The notes below the pieces were generated by a model that searched no databases, had not been told where the DNA came from, and saw nothing but the letters and a program-made list of their open reading frames with translations. Of a stretch of DNA of 64,000 nucleotides, positions 19,761 to 29,481 are shown piece by piece. This DNA is from Afipia birgiae 34632 (GTDB lineage: Bacteria > Pseudomonadota > Alphaproteobacteria > Rhizobiales > Xanthobacteraceae). Location of the stretch: the NCBI RefSeq assembly GCF_000308295.2, contig NZ_HG326652.1:1820186-1884185 (forward strand). The letters run 5' to 3'. The position numbers were made by a program, and so were the translations under genes. How positions within the stretch are numbered: position 1 is the stretch's first letter; each line of letters opens with the position of its first letter.

Positions 19761-20807
19761 ATGAGTATCACCGGTTATTCGCATTCATTGCGACGAGGGC
19801 AAAAAAGTTTTGATCGTTTTCCAGAGCGATTGCCTCACAGTGAAATTGCATCTGATCACATTGATAAAGGTAGTAGCGATCCTCCCGCCGGACGCCCGCA
19901 ATTCTCCGTATCGAATCAACCTGCACTGAACAGCCCTCGCCACCCCTCGCAGATCTTGTCTGACGAACTCCGTCTCAGTACGCGGGAAAATTGTTCGAAC
20001 CCGCGCGGGATGAATGCCCAGAACAACCATCCCTCGGCGCAGCACCGCGTCAATATCAAGATCCCGACGAGAGCCAATGAGGTAACGCGCATCAATGGAA
20101 CCGCGAGAACTGATGACCCGCTCGCCACCCCAAAACGGCCAGGGCTCGTTGTAATTCATCCGCGTGCTTTTTTCCGTGATTGCTTTGTTCGCTGCCTGGA
20201 GATTTCATACGAAAGCCATGACATCATGGCGTTCGCCAATATCTACACATGGAGGGCCTCGCCGGTGGAGAGCGCCGTACACCCTTCCATTGTCGTGTAC
20301 TTCGTCGATGGCAACGACGCGTCGAGCGTCACCGATCTCCAGTTTCTTGAAGCCACCGCGATAGATACGCCTGTTGTCATTGTGTCGGATATCGACGACG
20401 TGAATTATGTCGTGCGCGCTCTTAAAGGCGGAGCGCGCGGATACATCCCGACAAGTCTGTCGTTCAATGTCGCCGTAGAGGCCGTGCGGCTGGTTGAAGC
20501 TGGCGGCACCTTCGTGCCTGTGAGCAGCCTGGCGATGGATCGCAGCAAACAAGAAGTTGCGGCAAGGACGGGCGATCTCCTGACCGAGCGACAAATGATG
20601 GTCGTCGAGGCGCTGTGTCAGGGGATGGCAAACAAGCAGATCGCTTATGAACTAGGCATGAGCGAACATACCGTTAAGGTTCACCTGCGCCACATCATGA
20701 GAAAGCTTCGGGCAAGGAACAGAACCGAGGTCGCTGTGTTGACCAAGGACTTTTTTGAAAGATCGAACGAGCAGAAGCGATTGGGTACGGACGACGGACC
20801 TCATTAG
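19761..20807 (+). CDS. LuxR-family DNA-binding regulator with a degenerate receiver domain
   Basis: Regulator of 348 residues. Residues 1-~125 are polar, presumably disordered. Residues ~127-252 have the receiver fold, but 'GLVVIHPRAFFRDCF' has Ile-His where the acidic pair should be, 'IVVYFVDGND' lacks a properly placed phospho-acceptor Asp, and 'ARGYIPTS' lacks the conserved Lys. Residues ~272-335 are an intact LuxR/GerE helix-turn-helix ('LLTERQMMVVEALCQGMANK', 'IAYELGMSEHTVKVHLRHIM'). Phosphorylation-independent control is therefore likely. ATG 19761 has AAAGGTG upstream; an internal ATG (20010) would shorten the tail. It may regulate the FecR/Q-rich neighbourhood, by position only. Confidence 0.85.
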   Translation: MSITGYSHSLRRGQKSFDRFPERLPHSEIASDHIDKGSSDPPAGRPQFSVSNQPALNSPRHPSQILSDELRLSTRENCSNPRGMNAQNNHPSAQHRVNIKIPTRANEVTRINGTARTDDPLATPKRPGLVVIHPRAFFRDCFVRCLEISYESHDIMAFANIYTWRASPVESAVHPSIVVYFVDGNDASSVTDLQFLEATAIDTPVVIVSDIDDVNYVVRALKGGARGYIPTSLSFNVAVEAVRLVEAGGTFVPVSSLAMDRSKQEVAARTGDLLTERQMMVVEALCQGMANKQIAYELGMSEHTVKVHLRHIMRKLRARNRTEVAVLTKDFFERSNEQKRLGTDDGPH

Positions 20808-20856
20808 CTGTCCGTCTTCCTGGTCTATCGAAATCGTTTGCCGGAAATCTTGCCTC

Positions 20857-23800
20857 TTACCAGGTATCGATGCACGGGCGCTTGCGGTGCTCCCGCGGCG
20901 CTGGCTTTGGTACAGAACGAAGCCCCGCCATGATCCAGCTTCGCGTTTCGGCAGGATCAATTACGTTGTCGATTTCAAACACTGACGCGATCGAGGTGGC
21001 CTTGCCGTTGGCATACAGCTCGGCGACCTTCGCCTTGTAGTACTTCTCCCTTTCGGCCGGATCAGGGATCGCTTCCATTTCTTTCCGGAATCCGAGCCGG
21101 ACGTAACCTTCCAGTCCCATCCCTCCGAACTCGCCGGTCGGCCACGCTGCCGTGAAGAACGACGCATGGAAACCACCGCCGATCATCGACTGCGCGCCGA
21201 GCCCGTAGCCCTTGCGGAGCACGATGCCGAACATCGGCACCGTGATGCTTGCGCCGGTCACGAACATGCGGGCGACGTGACGCACGATCGCGGTCTTTTC
21301 TGCTTCAGGCCCCACCATGAATCCCGGCGTGTCGCACAACGACACGATCGGAATGTCGAATGCATCGCAAAGCTGCAGGAAGCGCGCGGCCTTGTCGCCC
21401 GCGTCGGCGTCGATCGCACCGCCCAGATGCTTCGGATTGTTCGCGATCAGTCCGAAGGGCTTGCCCTCGACGCGAATGAACGCCGTGATCATGCCGACGC
21501 CAAAATCACGCCGGATCTCGAGAACGGATCCCTCGTCGGCGATCAAGTCGATCACAGAGCGGATGTCGTAGACGCGTAGCCGGTTCTCGGGGATCGCACG
21601 GCGCAGCAGGCGCTGCTCCGGCGCTCTCCAATCGGCAAGCGCACCCTGGAAATAAGACAGATACTTCTGCGCGGCGGTGGTCGCCTCTTCCTCGTCCTTG
21701 ACCAGAATATCGACAACGCCATTTGGCGACTGGAACGATACCGGCCCGACTTCGGCGGGATGATAGACTCCGAGCCCCCCGCCTTCGATCATCGCCGGAC
21801 CACCCATACCGATTGAGGCATTCTCGGTGGCGATGATAACGTCACAACAGCCGAGCATCGCGGCGTTACCGGCGAAACAATAGCCCGAGACCACGCCAAC
21901 CACGGGCACGTGTCCCGAAAGCCGCGCGAACTGTACAAAGGACGGTCCGTCGAGGCCGGTCATGCCGAGCCGGTCGGTATCACCCGGCCGCCCGCCGCCG
22001 CCTTCGGCATAGAACACCAGCGGCATGCGCCATTGCTCGGCGAGCGCCAGCATCCGGTCGATCTTCTTGTGGTTCATATGGCCCTGGGTGCCAGCCAGCA
22101 CGGTGTAATCGTACGAGATCACCATACAGCGGGCATCCTGCTCGCCGAGCTTGGCGGCATTCACCGTCGCGACACCGGCAACGAGACCGTCCGCCGGCGT
22201 GTTCTTGATGAGATCATCGAGCGCTCGCCGACGGCGCTGGCCGGCAATCGCCAGCGAGCCATATTCCATGAACGATCCCTCATCGACCAGCTGCGCGATA
22301 TTCTCCCGCGCCGTCCTTTGATTGGTCTTGCGGCGGCGTTCCACCGACTGAGGACGGTTTTCGTCGAGCGTGTTGCCCTGACGCGCAATCATCTCGGCGA
22401 GGTCGGGGCGAATGTAGTCGAGATCAATCTCCGCCTCCTCCACGGCCACGCGCTCGTCCATCTCCACCGGCTCAATGTAGAGAATGGCCTCACCCTGCAT
22501 CAGCGTGGTGCCGTCAGTCACCGCGATCCTGGTGACTTTGCCGCCCTGCTGCGCGGTGACCAGATGCTCCATCTTCATCGATTCAATGATCGCAAGCTGC
22601 TGTCCGGGATGAACCACGTCGCCCTCGGCCACGGGAATTGCGACCACCGTGCCCTGCAGTGGCGCCGATACCGGCACCGAGCCAGCGGGCGCTACCCCTA
22701 CAGTATCCTTCTTCGTTGAGACGGCGGCGTCCGCACCAACACTGCTGGGGGAGAAAAACAGCGGTGGCGCTGTTTCCCGGGCAGCACCAACCAGCGCAGC
22801 AACATTGGTATCGACGAAATTCGTACTGATCTTGTTGGCGATGAAATCCGGGTTCGCCAACATGGCCTGCATGAAGGGAACGTTTGTGGCGACGCCGTCG
22901 ATGCGGAATTCGCGCAATGTGCGCGCTGCTTTCGTTACAACATCCGGCCAGCGCGCGGACGGCGCATGGACAATCACCTTGGCCAGCAGCGAGTCGAAGG
23001 CCGCGCTGGTCTTGTAGCCCGCGTAGCCGAACGTATCGACGCGGACCCCGGGGCCGGACGGCGGCTCGAACACCGCCAGCACGCCGCCGGTCGGTTTCGT
23101 CGCGCCGTTCTCGTCCATGACTTCCATGTTGATGCGCAATTGCATCGCATAGCCGCGAGGTGCGGGAACGGCGGATTGCGCCAATCCGAGCGAATCCAGC
23201 GTTACACCATCAGCGACCGCCAGCTGCGACTTCACGAGATCAACGCCGAGCACTTCCTCCGTAACGGTGTGCTCAACCTGAAGCCGCGGGTTGGCTTCGA
23301 TGAAAGCAAAGGCGCCCTCGCCCTCTCCAGCTTCGCCATCCACCAGAAATTCGAAGGTGCCAAGGCTGTCATAGTTGGCGGCGGCAGCCAGTTGCCTCGC
23401 CGCATCGAGGATACGCGCGCGAAGGCCGTCGCTCAGGGAGGGACTTGGTGCGACCTCGATTAGCTTTTGATTGCGGCGCTGGATCGTGCACTCGCGCTCC
23501 CACAAATGACTGATTGCACCATGCCGGTCACCGATGATCTGCACCTCGATATGCCGCGCCTTGCGGATGAGCCGCTCGACGTAGACACCATCGCTGCCAA
23601 ACGCCGCCTTCGCCTCGGACTGGCAGCGCGCATAGGCTTCCGCCAGATCGGATGCATTCTCGACGGCGCGCATGCCGCGGCCGCCGCCACCGGCCATCGC
23701 CTTGACCATGACCGCGCCGCTCTTGCCAAGCGAAGCGAAGAAGGTTTTCGCCTCATCCAGCGTGGTCGGACCGACAGTGCCCTCGATCACAGGGACGTTA

Positions 23801-24177
23801 CAGCGCTTTGCGAGCGCCTTCGCCGCGACCTTGTCTCCGAACAGTTCGAGCGCAGCGGGCGACGGACCGACGAAGACGATCCCCTCCTCCGCGCATCGCC
23901 GCGCAAGCACAGCGTTCTCACTGAGAAAGCCGTAACCCGGATGCAACGCGTCGCATCCAGTGGATTTTGCCGCCGAGATTACGCTTTCAATATCGAGATA
24001 GGCCCGCGCGCCTCTTCCCGGAATTTCGCAGGCCTTGTCCGCGGCGCGCACGTGAAGCGACAACGCGTCGTCAGCCGGATAGATCGCGACCGTGGTGAGG
24101 CCCGCGTCCGCGGCGGCGCGCGCGATACGAATGGCGATCTCGCCGCGGTTGGCGATCAGCAACTTGCGAAAGGACAT
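20857..24177 (-). CDS. Single-chain biotin-dependent acyl-CoA carboxylase (LCC-type)
   Basis: A 1106-residue enzyme carrying all carboxylase parts in one chain. Residues 1-~455 are biotin carboxylase (ATP-grasp 'KAMAGGGGRGMRAV' ~159-172, 'EANPRLQVEHTVTEE' ~294-308). Residues ~500-570 are the biotinyl domain with 'ESMKMEH' (biotin Lys535). Residues ~590-1095 are the two crotonase-like carboxyltransferase halves ('GYCFAGNAAMLGCCDVI', 'CDTPGFMVGPEAE'). This order and length match the single-chain long-chain acyl-CoA carboxylase described in mycobacteria and other bacteria, a homo-hexamer active on long, medium and short acyl-CoAs. It is the last gene of the ABC-transporter/ligase operon, which suggests catabolism of an imported acid. 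ATG 24177 follows GGAGAGTG. Confidence 0.93.
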   Translation of the reverse strand: MSFRKLLIANRGEIAIRIARAAADAGLTTVAIYPADDALSLHVRAADKACEIPGRGARAYLDIESVISAAKSTGCDALHPGYGFLSENAVLARRCAEEGIVFVGPSPAALELFGDKVAAKALAKRCNVPVIEGTVGPTTLDEAKTFFASLGKSGAVMVKAMAGGGGRGMRAVENASDLAEAYARCQSEAKAAFGSDGVYVERLIRKARHIEVQIIGDRHGAISHLWERECTIQRRNQKLIEVAPSPSLSDGLRARILDAARQLAAAANYDSLGTFEFLVDGEAGEGEGAFAFIEANPRLQVEHTVTEEVLGVDLVKSQLAVADGVTLDSLGLAQSAVPAPRGYAMQLRINMEVMDENGATKPTGGVLAVFEPPSGPGVRVDTFGYAGYKTSAAFDSLLAKVIVHAPSARWPDVVTKAARTLREFRIDGVATNVPFMQAMLANPDFIANKISTNFVDTNVAALVGAARETAPPLFFSPSSVGADAAVSTKKDTVGVAPAGSVPVSAPLQGTVVAIPVAEGDVVHPGQQLAIIESMKMEHLVTAQQGGKVTRIAVTDGTTLMQGEAILYIEPVEMDERVAVEEAEIDLDYIRPDLAEMIARQGNTLDENRPQSVERRRKTNQRTARENIAQLVDEGSFMEYGSLAIAGQRRRRALDDLIKNTPADGLVAGVATVNAAKLGEQDARCMVISYDYTVLAGTQGHMNHKKIDRMLALAEQWRMPLVFYAEGGGGRPGDTDRLGMTGLDGPSFVQFARLSGHVPVVGVVSGYCFAGNAAMLGCCDVIIATENASIGMGGPAMIEGGGLGVYHPAEVGPVSFQSPNGVVDILVKDEEEATTAAQKYLSYFQGALADWRAPEQRLLRRAIPENRLRVYDIRSVIDLIADEGSVLEIRRDFGVGMITAFIRVEGKPFGLIANNPKHLGGAIDADAGDKAARFLQLCDAFDIPIVSLCDTPGFMVGPEAEKTAIVRHVARMFVTGASITVPMFGIVLRKGYGLGAQSMIGGGFHASFFTAAWPTGEFGGMGLEGYVRLGFRKEMEAIPDPAEREKYYKAKVAELYANGKATSIASVFEIDNVIDPAETRSWIMAGLRSVPKPAPREHRKRPCIDTW

Positions 24178-24256
24178 AACACTCTCCGTCAGGGAACAAC
24201 GTCTATCCGGCCCGGGTCGCTGTGACGCCGCGCCGAAAGAAAATTCAGCGATCAGT

Positions 24257-25978
24257 TCAGGACGCGGCGGGCGTTGACACGTCCAGTTCCTGCTTCTTGA
24301 CCTTGCCGGTCGCCGTCATCGGCAGCGCCTCGATGATCCTGACTTCCGGTACCTTGTAGACGGCCATCCGCTCGGCACACCACGCGCGAATGTCCTCCGG
24401 CTTGACCGTTCCGATCACCTCAGGCTTGAGTTGAATGAACGCCACCGGCACCTGCCCCTTGTCAGGATCCTCGCGTCCGACAACACCGGATCCAAGAACG
24501 GCCGGATGCTGTCCGAGCAGCGCTTCGATCTCCGGCGGAAACACACTCATGCCCTTGACCTTCAGCATCTCCTTGCGGCGGCCGAGGAAGTGAATGAAGC
24601 CATCGATATCAATGCATCCGATATCGCCGGTACGAAGCCAGCCATCGACCAGCGATTCCGCCGTCGCTTCAGGCTTGTTCCAGTAGCTTTTCAGAAGCGA
24701 CGGGGTGCGAACACGAATTTCGCCCTCGCCTCCAAACGGGACAAGTTCGCCGGTCTGGAAGTGGGTGATCTTGAATTCCGCACCCGGCACCGGAAGCCCG
24801 ACGAAAATCGGCTGCGAGATCAGATCGAAATCATCGCCCTGAAAACCGGCGGTGAAGGTGTTGGACGTATGCGTTTCAGTCATCCCATACGCCGCCTCTG
24901 TCAGGATCGTTCCGGTAAGATCCTTCCAGCGCTTGCGGTAATCCGGATTGAGCTTCTTGACGAAGGAGACCACGCGCACCTGCGTCAGCGACGACAGGTC
25001 GAAGTCCTTGAAGCGCGGATGATCCATCAGTTCGACGGCGCCATCAACCGGCATCGCCGTGATGTTCACCTTGTACTTGTCGATCGCGGCAAGCGTGCTG
25101 ACCGCATCCCAGCGCGCCAGCAATACCAGCGTCGCGCCGGTGAATAGTGGAAAGATCAGGCCGAAGTTTTCGCCCGCGATCCAGAATTCAGGGAAGAACG
25201 ACAGGAAGATGCTGTCTTCGCTCGACGTGACCGAGATGCCCTGATTGGCGGCGGCGGTGTAGACCATGTCGCGCTGCGTGTGAACGCAGCCTTTCGGCAT
25301 GCCCGTGGTGCCGCCGGTGTAATTGAGCGCCGCGACATCATCGAGGCCGGCGGGCGGCAGGGGCATCGGCGCAGGCATCGCCACCAGCGCCGGCAGCAGG
25401 TCGGTTGCGCCCGGAACTGCGAGGCGCGGCCCGGTGATCGAATCCGGAACCGGGATCGAGGGCTTTGCGGGAAGCACATCTGCGAAGCTGGTCACAATGA
25501 CCTCGCGCAGCTTGGTCTCGCCACGCACCTGTTCAACCGTTGCCGCAAGCTGGTCCAGCGCAACAATCACCTCGGCATCGGTGTCGTTCAGTTCATAGGC
25601 AAGCTCGAACGCGCGCGACAGCGGACTGACTGGCACATGGATCGCACCGAGCTTCAGGATGCCGAAGAACACGATGTGAAACTGCGGGCAGTTCGGCAGG
25701 AACACCGCGACGCGATCGCCCTTGCGCACGCCCTTGGCCTGAAGCAGCGCCGCGAAGCGATCGCTCTGCTGATCGAGATCGGCGTAGGTCGTCACATGGC
25801 CATAGAAAATCACCGCGGGGCGCTGCGGCCGCTGCTTCGCCCAAGCGCGCAGATACTCGGTCAGTGCGACTTCGCCGTGCGGGTAATACGGTGTCCGCGA
25901 AATGCCTTTCGGCCAAGCCTTGTCCCACAAGGCATGAAGCTGCTCCAGATAGTCCCTTTCAGTAATGCCCGCGGCCAT
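24257..25978 (-). CDS. AMP-dependent acyl-CoA ligase
   Basis: Cytosolic ANL-superfamily enzyme of 573 residues that activates a carboxylic acid via an acyl-adenylate to acyl-CoA. The AMP motif is 'LNYTGGTTGMPKGCVHTQRD'; 'AAYGMTETHT', 'DGWLRTGDIG' and 'GRRKEMLKVKGMSVFP' are the A5, A7 and A8 motifs; the catalytic lysine is in 'MTATGKVKKQEL' near the C-terminus. ATG 25978 is preceded by AAGGA; the in-frame upstream start at 26008 would overlap the preceding gene's stop. It lies 33 bases after the permease and 79 before the carboxylase, so ligase and carboxylase may act in sequence on one imported substrate. Chain-length preference cannot be read from the sequence. Confidence 0.93.
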   Translation of the reverse strand: MAAGITERDYLEQLHALWDKAWPKGISRTPYYPHGEVALTEYLRAWAKQRPQRPAVIFYGHVTTYADLDQQSDRFAALLQAKGVRKGDRVAVFLPNCPQFHIVFFGILKLGAIHVPVSPLSRAFELAYELNDTDAEVIVALDQLAATVEQVRGETKLREVIVTSFADVLPAKPSIPVPDSITGPRLAVPGATDLLPALVAMPAPMPLPPAGLDDVAALNYTGGTTGMPKGCVHTQRDMVYTAAANQGISVTSSEDSIFLSFFPEFWIAGENFGLIFPLFTGATLVLLARWDAVSTLAAIDKYKVNITAMPVDGAVELMDHPRFKDFDLSSLTQVRVVSFVKKLNPDYRKRWKDLTGTILTEAAYGMTETHTSNTFTAGFQGDDFDLISQPIFVGLPVPGAEFKITHFQTGELVPFGGEGEIRVRTPSLLKSYWNKPEATAESLVDGWLRTGDIGCIDIDGFIHFLGRRKEMLKVKGMSVFPPEIEALLGQHPAVLGSGVVGREDPDKGQVPVAFIQLKPEVIGTVKPEDIRAWCAERMAVYKVPEVRIIEALPMTATGKVKKQELDVSTPAAS

Positions 25979-26011
25979 GTCTGTTTTCCTTCTTGTTCTT
26001 AAAACCAAATG

Positions 26012-26887
26012 TCAGCGGCGTTTCATGGTCGGATCCAGCGCAACCCGCATCGACTCGCCCAGTGTGTTGAAGGCAAGCGCCGTGAACAGGATCGCCAGTC
26101 CCGGCGGATACATCTGCTCGGGCGCGATCTCCATGTTCTGGTAAGCGCGCGCCAGCATCGCGCCCCAACTCGGATCCGGCGGCTGGATGCCGAGACCGAG
26201 GAAGCTGAGGCTCGCTTCCGCGAGCAACGCGGCTGCCAGCAGCAGCGTCACCTGCACGATCACCGGCTGGATCGCGTTCGGCAGAACGTGACGCCACAGA
26301 ATGCGGCCGGTGGACACACCGAAGCATCGCGCCGCATCGACATAAAGCTCGTTGCGCACCACCAGCGTTCGCGCGCGAACCAGCCGCGCCAGTTGCGGGG
26401 CGAAGACGATGCCGACTGAAATCATGCCGTTGGTCAGGCCGATACCCAGCGCGCCCGTGACCGCGATTGCCAGCACGATGGCCGGGAACGACAGGAAGCT
26501 GTCGACGACACGGCTGATCGCTTCATCGACCCAGCCGCCGAGATAACCGGCCAACACACCAACCGGAACACCGATCGCCACCGCGATGGCGACTGCCAGA
26601 AAGCTCGCATAGAGCGACGCCATGCCGCCGTAGATCAATCGGCTCAGCGTATCGCGCCCAAGATCATCAGCGCCAAGCCAGTGCTTTGCGGTCATCGGCG
26701 ACAGCGCTGCATCGAGATCCTGCATCGTCGGCGGGTAAGGCGAAATCCACGGCCCCAGAATCGAAATCACAATGAGAGCGACGAGGAACGAAAGGCTCAG
26801 CGCGCCACGCAGATCGGATCGGAACCAGCGGCCGAAACCGGCGAACCAGCTCGGCTTGCGTTCCGAGGTAACGACTGTGTCCGCCAT
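26012..26887 (-). CDS. Peptide-type ABC transporter permease (DppC/OppC family)
   Basis: Inner-membrane permease of 291 residues with six hydrophobic segments and the N-terminal OppC-like segment ('SLSFLVALIVISILGPWISP'). Family landmarks are 'HWLGADDLGRDTLSRLIYGG' and the EAA loop 'YVDAARCFGVSTGRILWRHVLPN'. ATG 26887 begins 'MADTVVTSERKPS'; the upstream start at 26914 would overlap the DppB-type gene. It is one base from the end of that gene, so translation is probably coupled. It forms the transmembrane channel with the DppB-type partner. Despite the peptide-transporter name, substrates of this family also include sugars, opines and organic acids. Confidence 0.92.
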   Translation of the reverse strand: MADTVVTSERKPSWFAGFGRWFRSDLRGALSLSFLVALIVISILGPWISPYPPTMQDLDAALSPMTAKHWLGADDLGRDTLSRLIYGGMASLYASFLAVAIAVAIGVPVGVLAGYLGGWVDEAISRVVDSFLSFPAIVLAIAVTGALGIGLTNGMISVGIVFAPQLARLVRARTLVVRNELYVDAARCFGVSTGRILWRHVLPNAIQPVIVQVTLLLAAALLAEASLSFLGLGIQPPDPSWGAMLARAYQNMEIAPEQMYPPGLAILFTALAFNTLGESMRVALDPTMKRR

Positions 26888-26888
26888 C

Positions 26889-27887
26889 TCAGGAAATCCT
26901 CGGATCGAGAACACTGTAGAGAATGTCGGTCAGCAGGTTGAGGCCAACCACAATCAGCACCATGGCGAACACCACGCCCTGCACCACCGGAAAATCCCGG
27001 TTCATGGCGGCGTTGACGATCAGGCTGCCCATGCCCGGAATAGCGAACACGGCTTCCACGACCACCGTGGCCGCCAGCATGCGGTTGGCAAGCAGGCTCA
27101 CCACCGTCAGAAGATTGACGCTGACGTTTTTTAGTCCGTGCCGCCACAGGATCGAGGACGGCGGCAAACCCTTGGCGTGCAGCGTTCGCACCTGCTGCGA
27201 TGACAGGATTTCGACCAGCGACGATCGCAACTGCCGGGCGACCTCCGCTATACCGCCCGACGCCAACGCCACCGCAGGCAGAAGTGCGTGCCGTAACGCG
27301 CCCCATGGGTCCTGCGCGAAGGCCACTGCCCCGGTGGCCGGTAGCCAATTCATCTCAAGCGCAAAAAATGCCACCAACAGCATGCCGAGCCAGAAATTCG
27401 GCACCGCCACGCCAAGCGAAGCAACGGCCATGACGAAGCTGTCGACCCATGAGCTCGGCCTGCTTGCCGCTGCAATACCGAGCGGGATTCCGATGATCAG
27501 CGCCAGCAACAACGCCAGACTCACGATCAACAGCGTGTGCGGAAGGCATCGCTTGATCGATGTAAGAACCGCTTCGCTCGAAACCAGCGAGTTCGATAGA
27601 TCGCCATGTGCGGCTTTCCAGAGCCAGGTCCCGTACTGAACGAAGAATGGCCGGTCGAGACCGTAGATTTCACGGATTTCCGTGATCCGCTGCTCCGACG
27701 CATTGTCGCCCGCCAGCGTCACGGCGACATCGCCCGGCACCAGTTTGAGCAAGCCGAAAACGATGAAGGTCGACAACACGATCACCGGCAACGTCTGGAG
27801 CAGACGGCGGCCGATGATGCTGAGTTTGGCGGCGGTGATCATGACGGAACCAGGCCTTCGATGGTCGATGACCGGCGCCGCGCTCAT
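26889..27887 (-). CDS. Peptide-type ABC transporter permease (DppB/OppB family)
   Basis: Inner-membrane permease of 332 residues with six hydrophobic segments. Typical DppB features are 'FIVFGLLKLVPGDVAVTLAG' in the first segment, 'YGLDRPFFVQYGTWLWKAAH', 'VASLGVAVPNFWLGMLLV' and the EAA-like loop 'LHAKGLPPSSILWRHGLKN'. ATG 27887 is used; ATG 27842 (residue 16, 'MITAAKLSIIGRRLLQTLP') fits the usual N-terminus of the family and may be the true start, as neither has a strong ribosome site. It lies 22 bases downstream of the binding-protein gene. Confidence 0.91.
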   Translation of the reverse strand: MSAAPVIDHRRPGSVMITAAKLSIIGRRLLQTLPVIVLSTFIVFGLLKLVPGDVAVTLAGDNASEQRITEIREIYGLDRPFFVQYGTWLWKAAHGDLSNSLVSSEAVLTSIKRCLPHTLLIVSLALLLALIIGIPLGIAAASRPSSWVDSFVMAVASLGVAVPNFWLGMLLVAFFALEMNWLPATGAVAFAQDPWGALRHALLPAVALASGGIAEVARQLRSSLVEILSSQQVRTLHAKGLPPSSILWRHGLKNVSVNLLTVVSLLANRMLAATVVVEAVFAIPGMGSLIVNAAMNRDFPVVQGVVFAMVLIVVGLNLLTDILYSVLDPRIS

Positions 27888-27909
27888 CGCTGCGGCGCCG
27901 GTGTGGGTA

Positions 27910-29463
27910 TTATCCCAGCGAGATGTTTTCGAACTTCGGCTTGCCGAGCAGGTTCGGCTTGAAGCCCTTCACCTTCTCGGAGAGCGCGTCGATCTCGAAC
28001 TGGAACGCGAGCGGAGCGGACAGCGCGTTCTCCATCGTGAAGCGCTGGATCTTCGCGAACACGGCGGCGCGTTTGGTCAGGTCTTCGCTTTCGCGGCTTT
28101 CCTGAATCAGCGTGGACAGTTCGGGAGCCGCGAGACGACCGGCGTTGTAGTAAGCGCCCTTATCGAAACCGAGCGCATAGGTCATGCTCGGATCCGGCCG
28201 CCCCGTCCATGCGGACACCAAAAGATCGAACTTCTTTTCAGTGGCGAAGAACTGCGAACTGATTTCCGCGATCGTGCCCCGCGAGAATTTAAGCCGAATT
28301 CCGGCTTTGCCGAGCTGATCCTGAATCACTTCGCCGCGACGGACCGAGTCCTGATCCATGTAACCGCCGATGGTCAACTCAAGGCCATCCTTGAAGCCTG
28401 CCTCCGCCAGCAGCTTGCGCGCCTTGTCCGGGTCGTGCGGATAAAGACTGGCAATGGACTTGTCAAAGGCCCAGTGGGTGCTGGGTAACGTCATTTTTGC
28501 CGGTTCGCCGAGGCCACCCATCGTCGCCTTAACGAACGCTTCGCGATCCAGCGCGAAGTTGATGGCTTGCCGGACCTTGACGTTGTCGAGCGGCGCGCGG
28601 GCGTGATTGAAGTAGATCTGAATACAGTACAGCGTCGGCGACATCACCGTCGTGAGGTTCTTCGCGCGATCGATCACCGGCTTCAGGCGCGCGGGCAGCG
28701 CGAACGACATGTCATTCTGGCCTGCAACCACCGAGCGCAATGCGGTCGCAAGTTCCGGAATGATGTTGAACTCGATGCCGTCCAGGTATGGGCGTCCGGG
28801 ACGCCAGTAATTTTCATTGCGGGTCACGACGATGATTTCGTTGTCGGCCCACCGCACGAACTTCCACGGTCCCGCTCCGACAGGCTTGCGGTCGGTGTCA
28901 TTGCCGAGCGCCTTGATGTTGGTCGGAGACACCATCATGCCGGCGCGGTCGGAAAAGATTGCGGGCAATGCACTGTCCGCATTCTTCAGCTTCAGGGTCA
29001 CCTGCAGCGGACCGGTGACTTCGACCGCCTCGATGCTGGTAAGATCCGCCTTCACGTTCGAGCGCTGATCCTGGCGGCCGCGATCGATATTGAACTTGAC
29101 GGCTTCCGCGTCGAGCGGCGTGCCATCGTGAAACTTGATGCCGCTCTGGATGTCGAACACCAGGGTCTTGGGGTCAGGGTACGACCATTTGGCAAGACCG
29201 GGATTCGGCTTGAGTGTCTCGTAGTCCCACTCGACTAGCGTGTCGTACATGGTCCAGAGAATGCTGTGATCGGAGCCCGCGCCGCCCGTGGCCGGATCGA
29301 GTGAGGACGGGTTGGCCGGAGCCGCAATCTTTAGAATGCCGCCCTTCTTTTGGTCCTGAGCAAACGCCGGGAGCCCGAAGGTTCCTGCGGCAGCGGCGCC
29401 GCCCATCAGTGCCAGCATCTCGCGACGGTGCAATGCGCCTGTCATGTGATCGAACTTCTTCAT
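27910..29463 (-). CDS. ABC transporter substrate-binding protein, family 5 (DppA/OppA-like)
   Basis: Exported binding protein of 517 residues. The leader has a twin-arginine-like 'LHRREMLALMGGAAAAG' and a probable cut after 'LPAFAQ'. Family 5 features include 'GILKIAAPANPSSLDPATGG', 'GIKFHDGTPLDAEAVKFN', 'PVGAGPWKFVRW', 'NENYWRPGRPYLDGI' and 'LDNVKVRQAINFALDREAFV'. ATG 29463 has GGGAGGAAAAAGG just upstream, the strongest ribosome site of the operon, consistent with a need for excess binding protein. The ligand is unknown; pairing with a CoA ligase and acyl-CoA carboxylase suggests an acid or acyl compound rather than a peptide (inference). Confidence 0.93.
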   Translation of the reverse strand: MKKFDHMTGALHRREMLALMGGAAAAGTFGLPAFAQDQKKGGILKIAAPANPSSLDPATGGAGSDHSILWTMYDTLVEWDYETLKPNPGLAKWSYPDPKTLVFDIQSGIKFHDGTPLDAEAVKFNIDRGRQDQRSNVKADLTSIEAVEVTGPLQVTLKLKNADSALPAIFSDRAGMMVSPTNIKALGNDTDRKPVGAGPWKFVRWADNEIIVVTRNENYWRPGRPYLDGIEFNIIPELATALRSVVAGQNDMSFALPARLKPVIDRAKNLTTVMSPTLYCIQIYFNHARAPLDNVKVRQAINFALDREAFVKATMGGLGEPAKMTLPSTHWAFDKSIASLYPHDPDKARKLLAEAGFKDGLELTIGGYMDQDSVRRGEVIQDQLGKAGIRLKFSRGTIAEISSQFFATEKKFDLLVSAWTGRPDPSMTYALGFDKGAYYNAGRLAAPELSTLIQESRESEDLTKRAAVFAKIQRFTMENALSAPLAFQFEIDALSEKVKGFKPNLLGKPKFENISLG

Positions 29464-29481
29464 TCCTTTTTCCTCCCGTTG

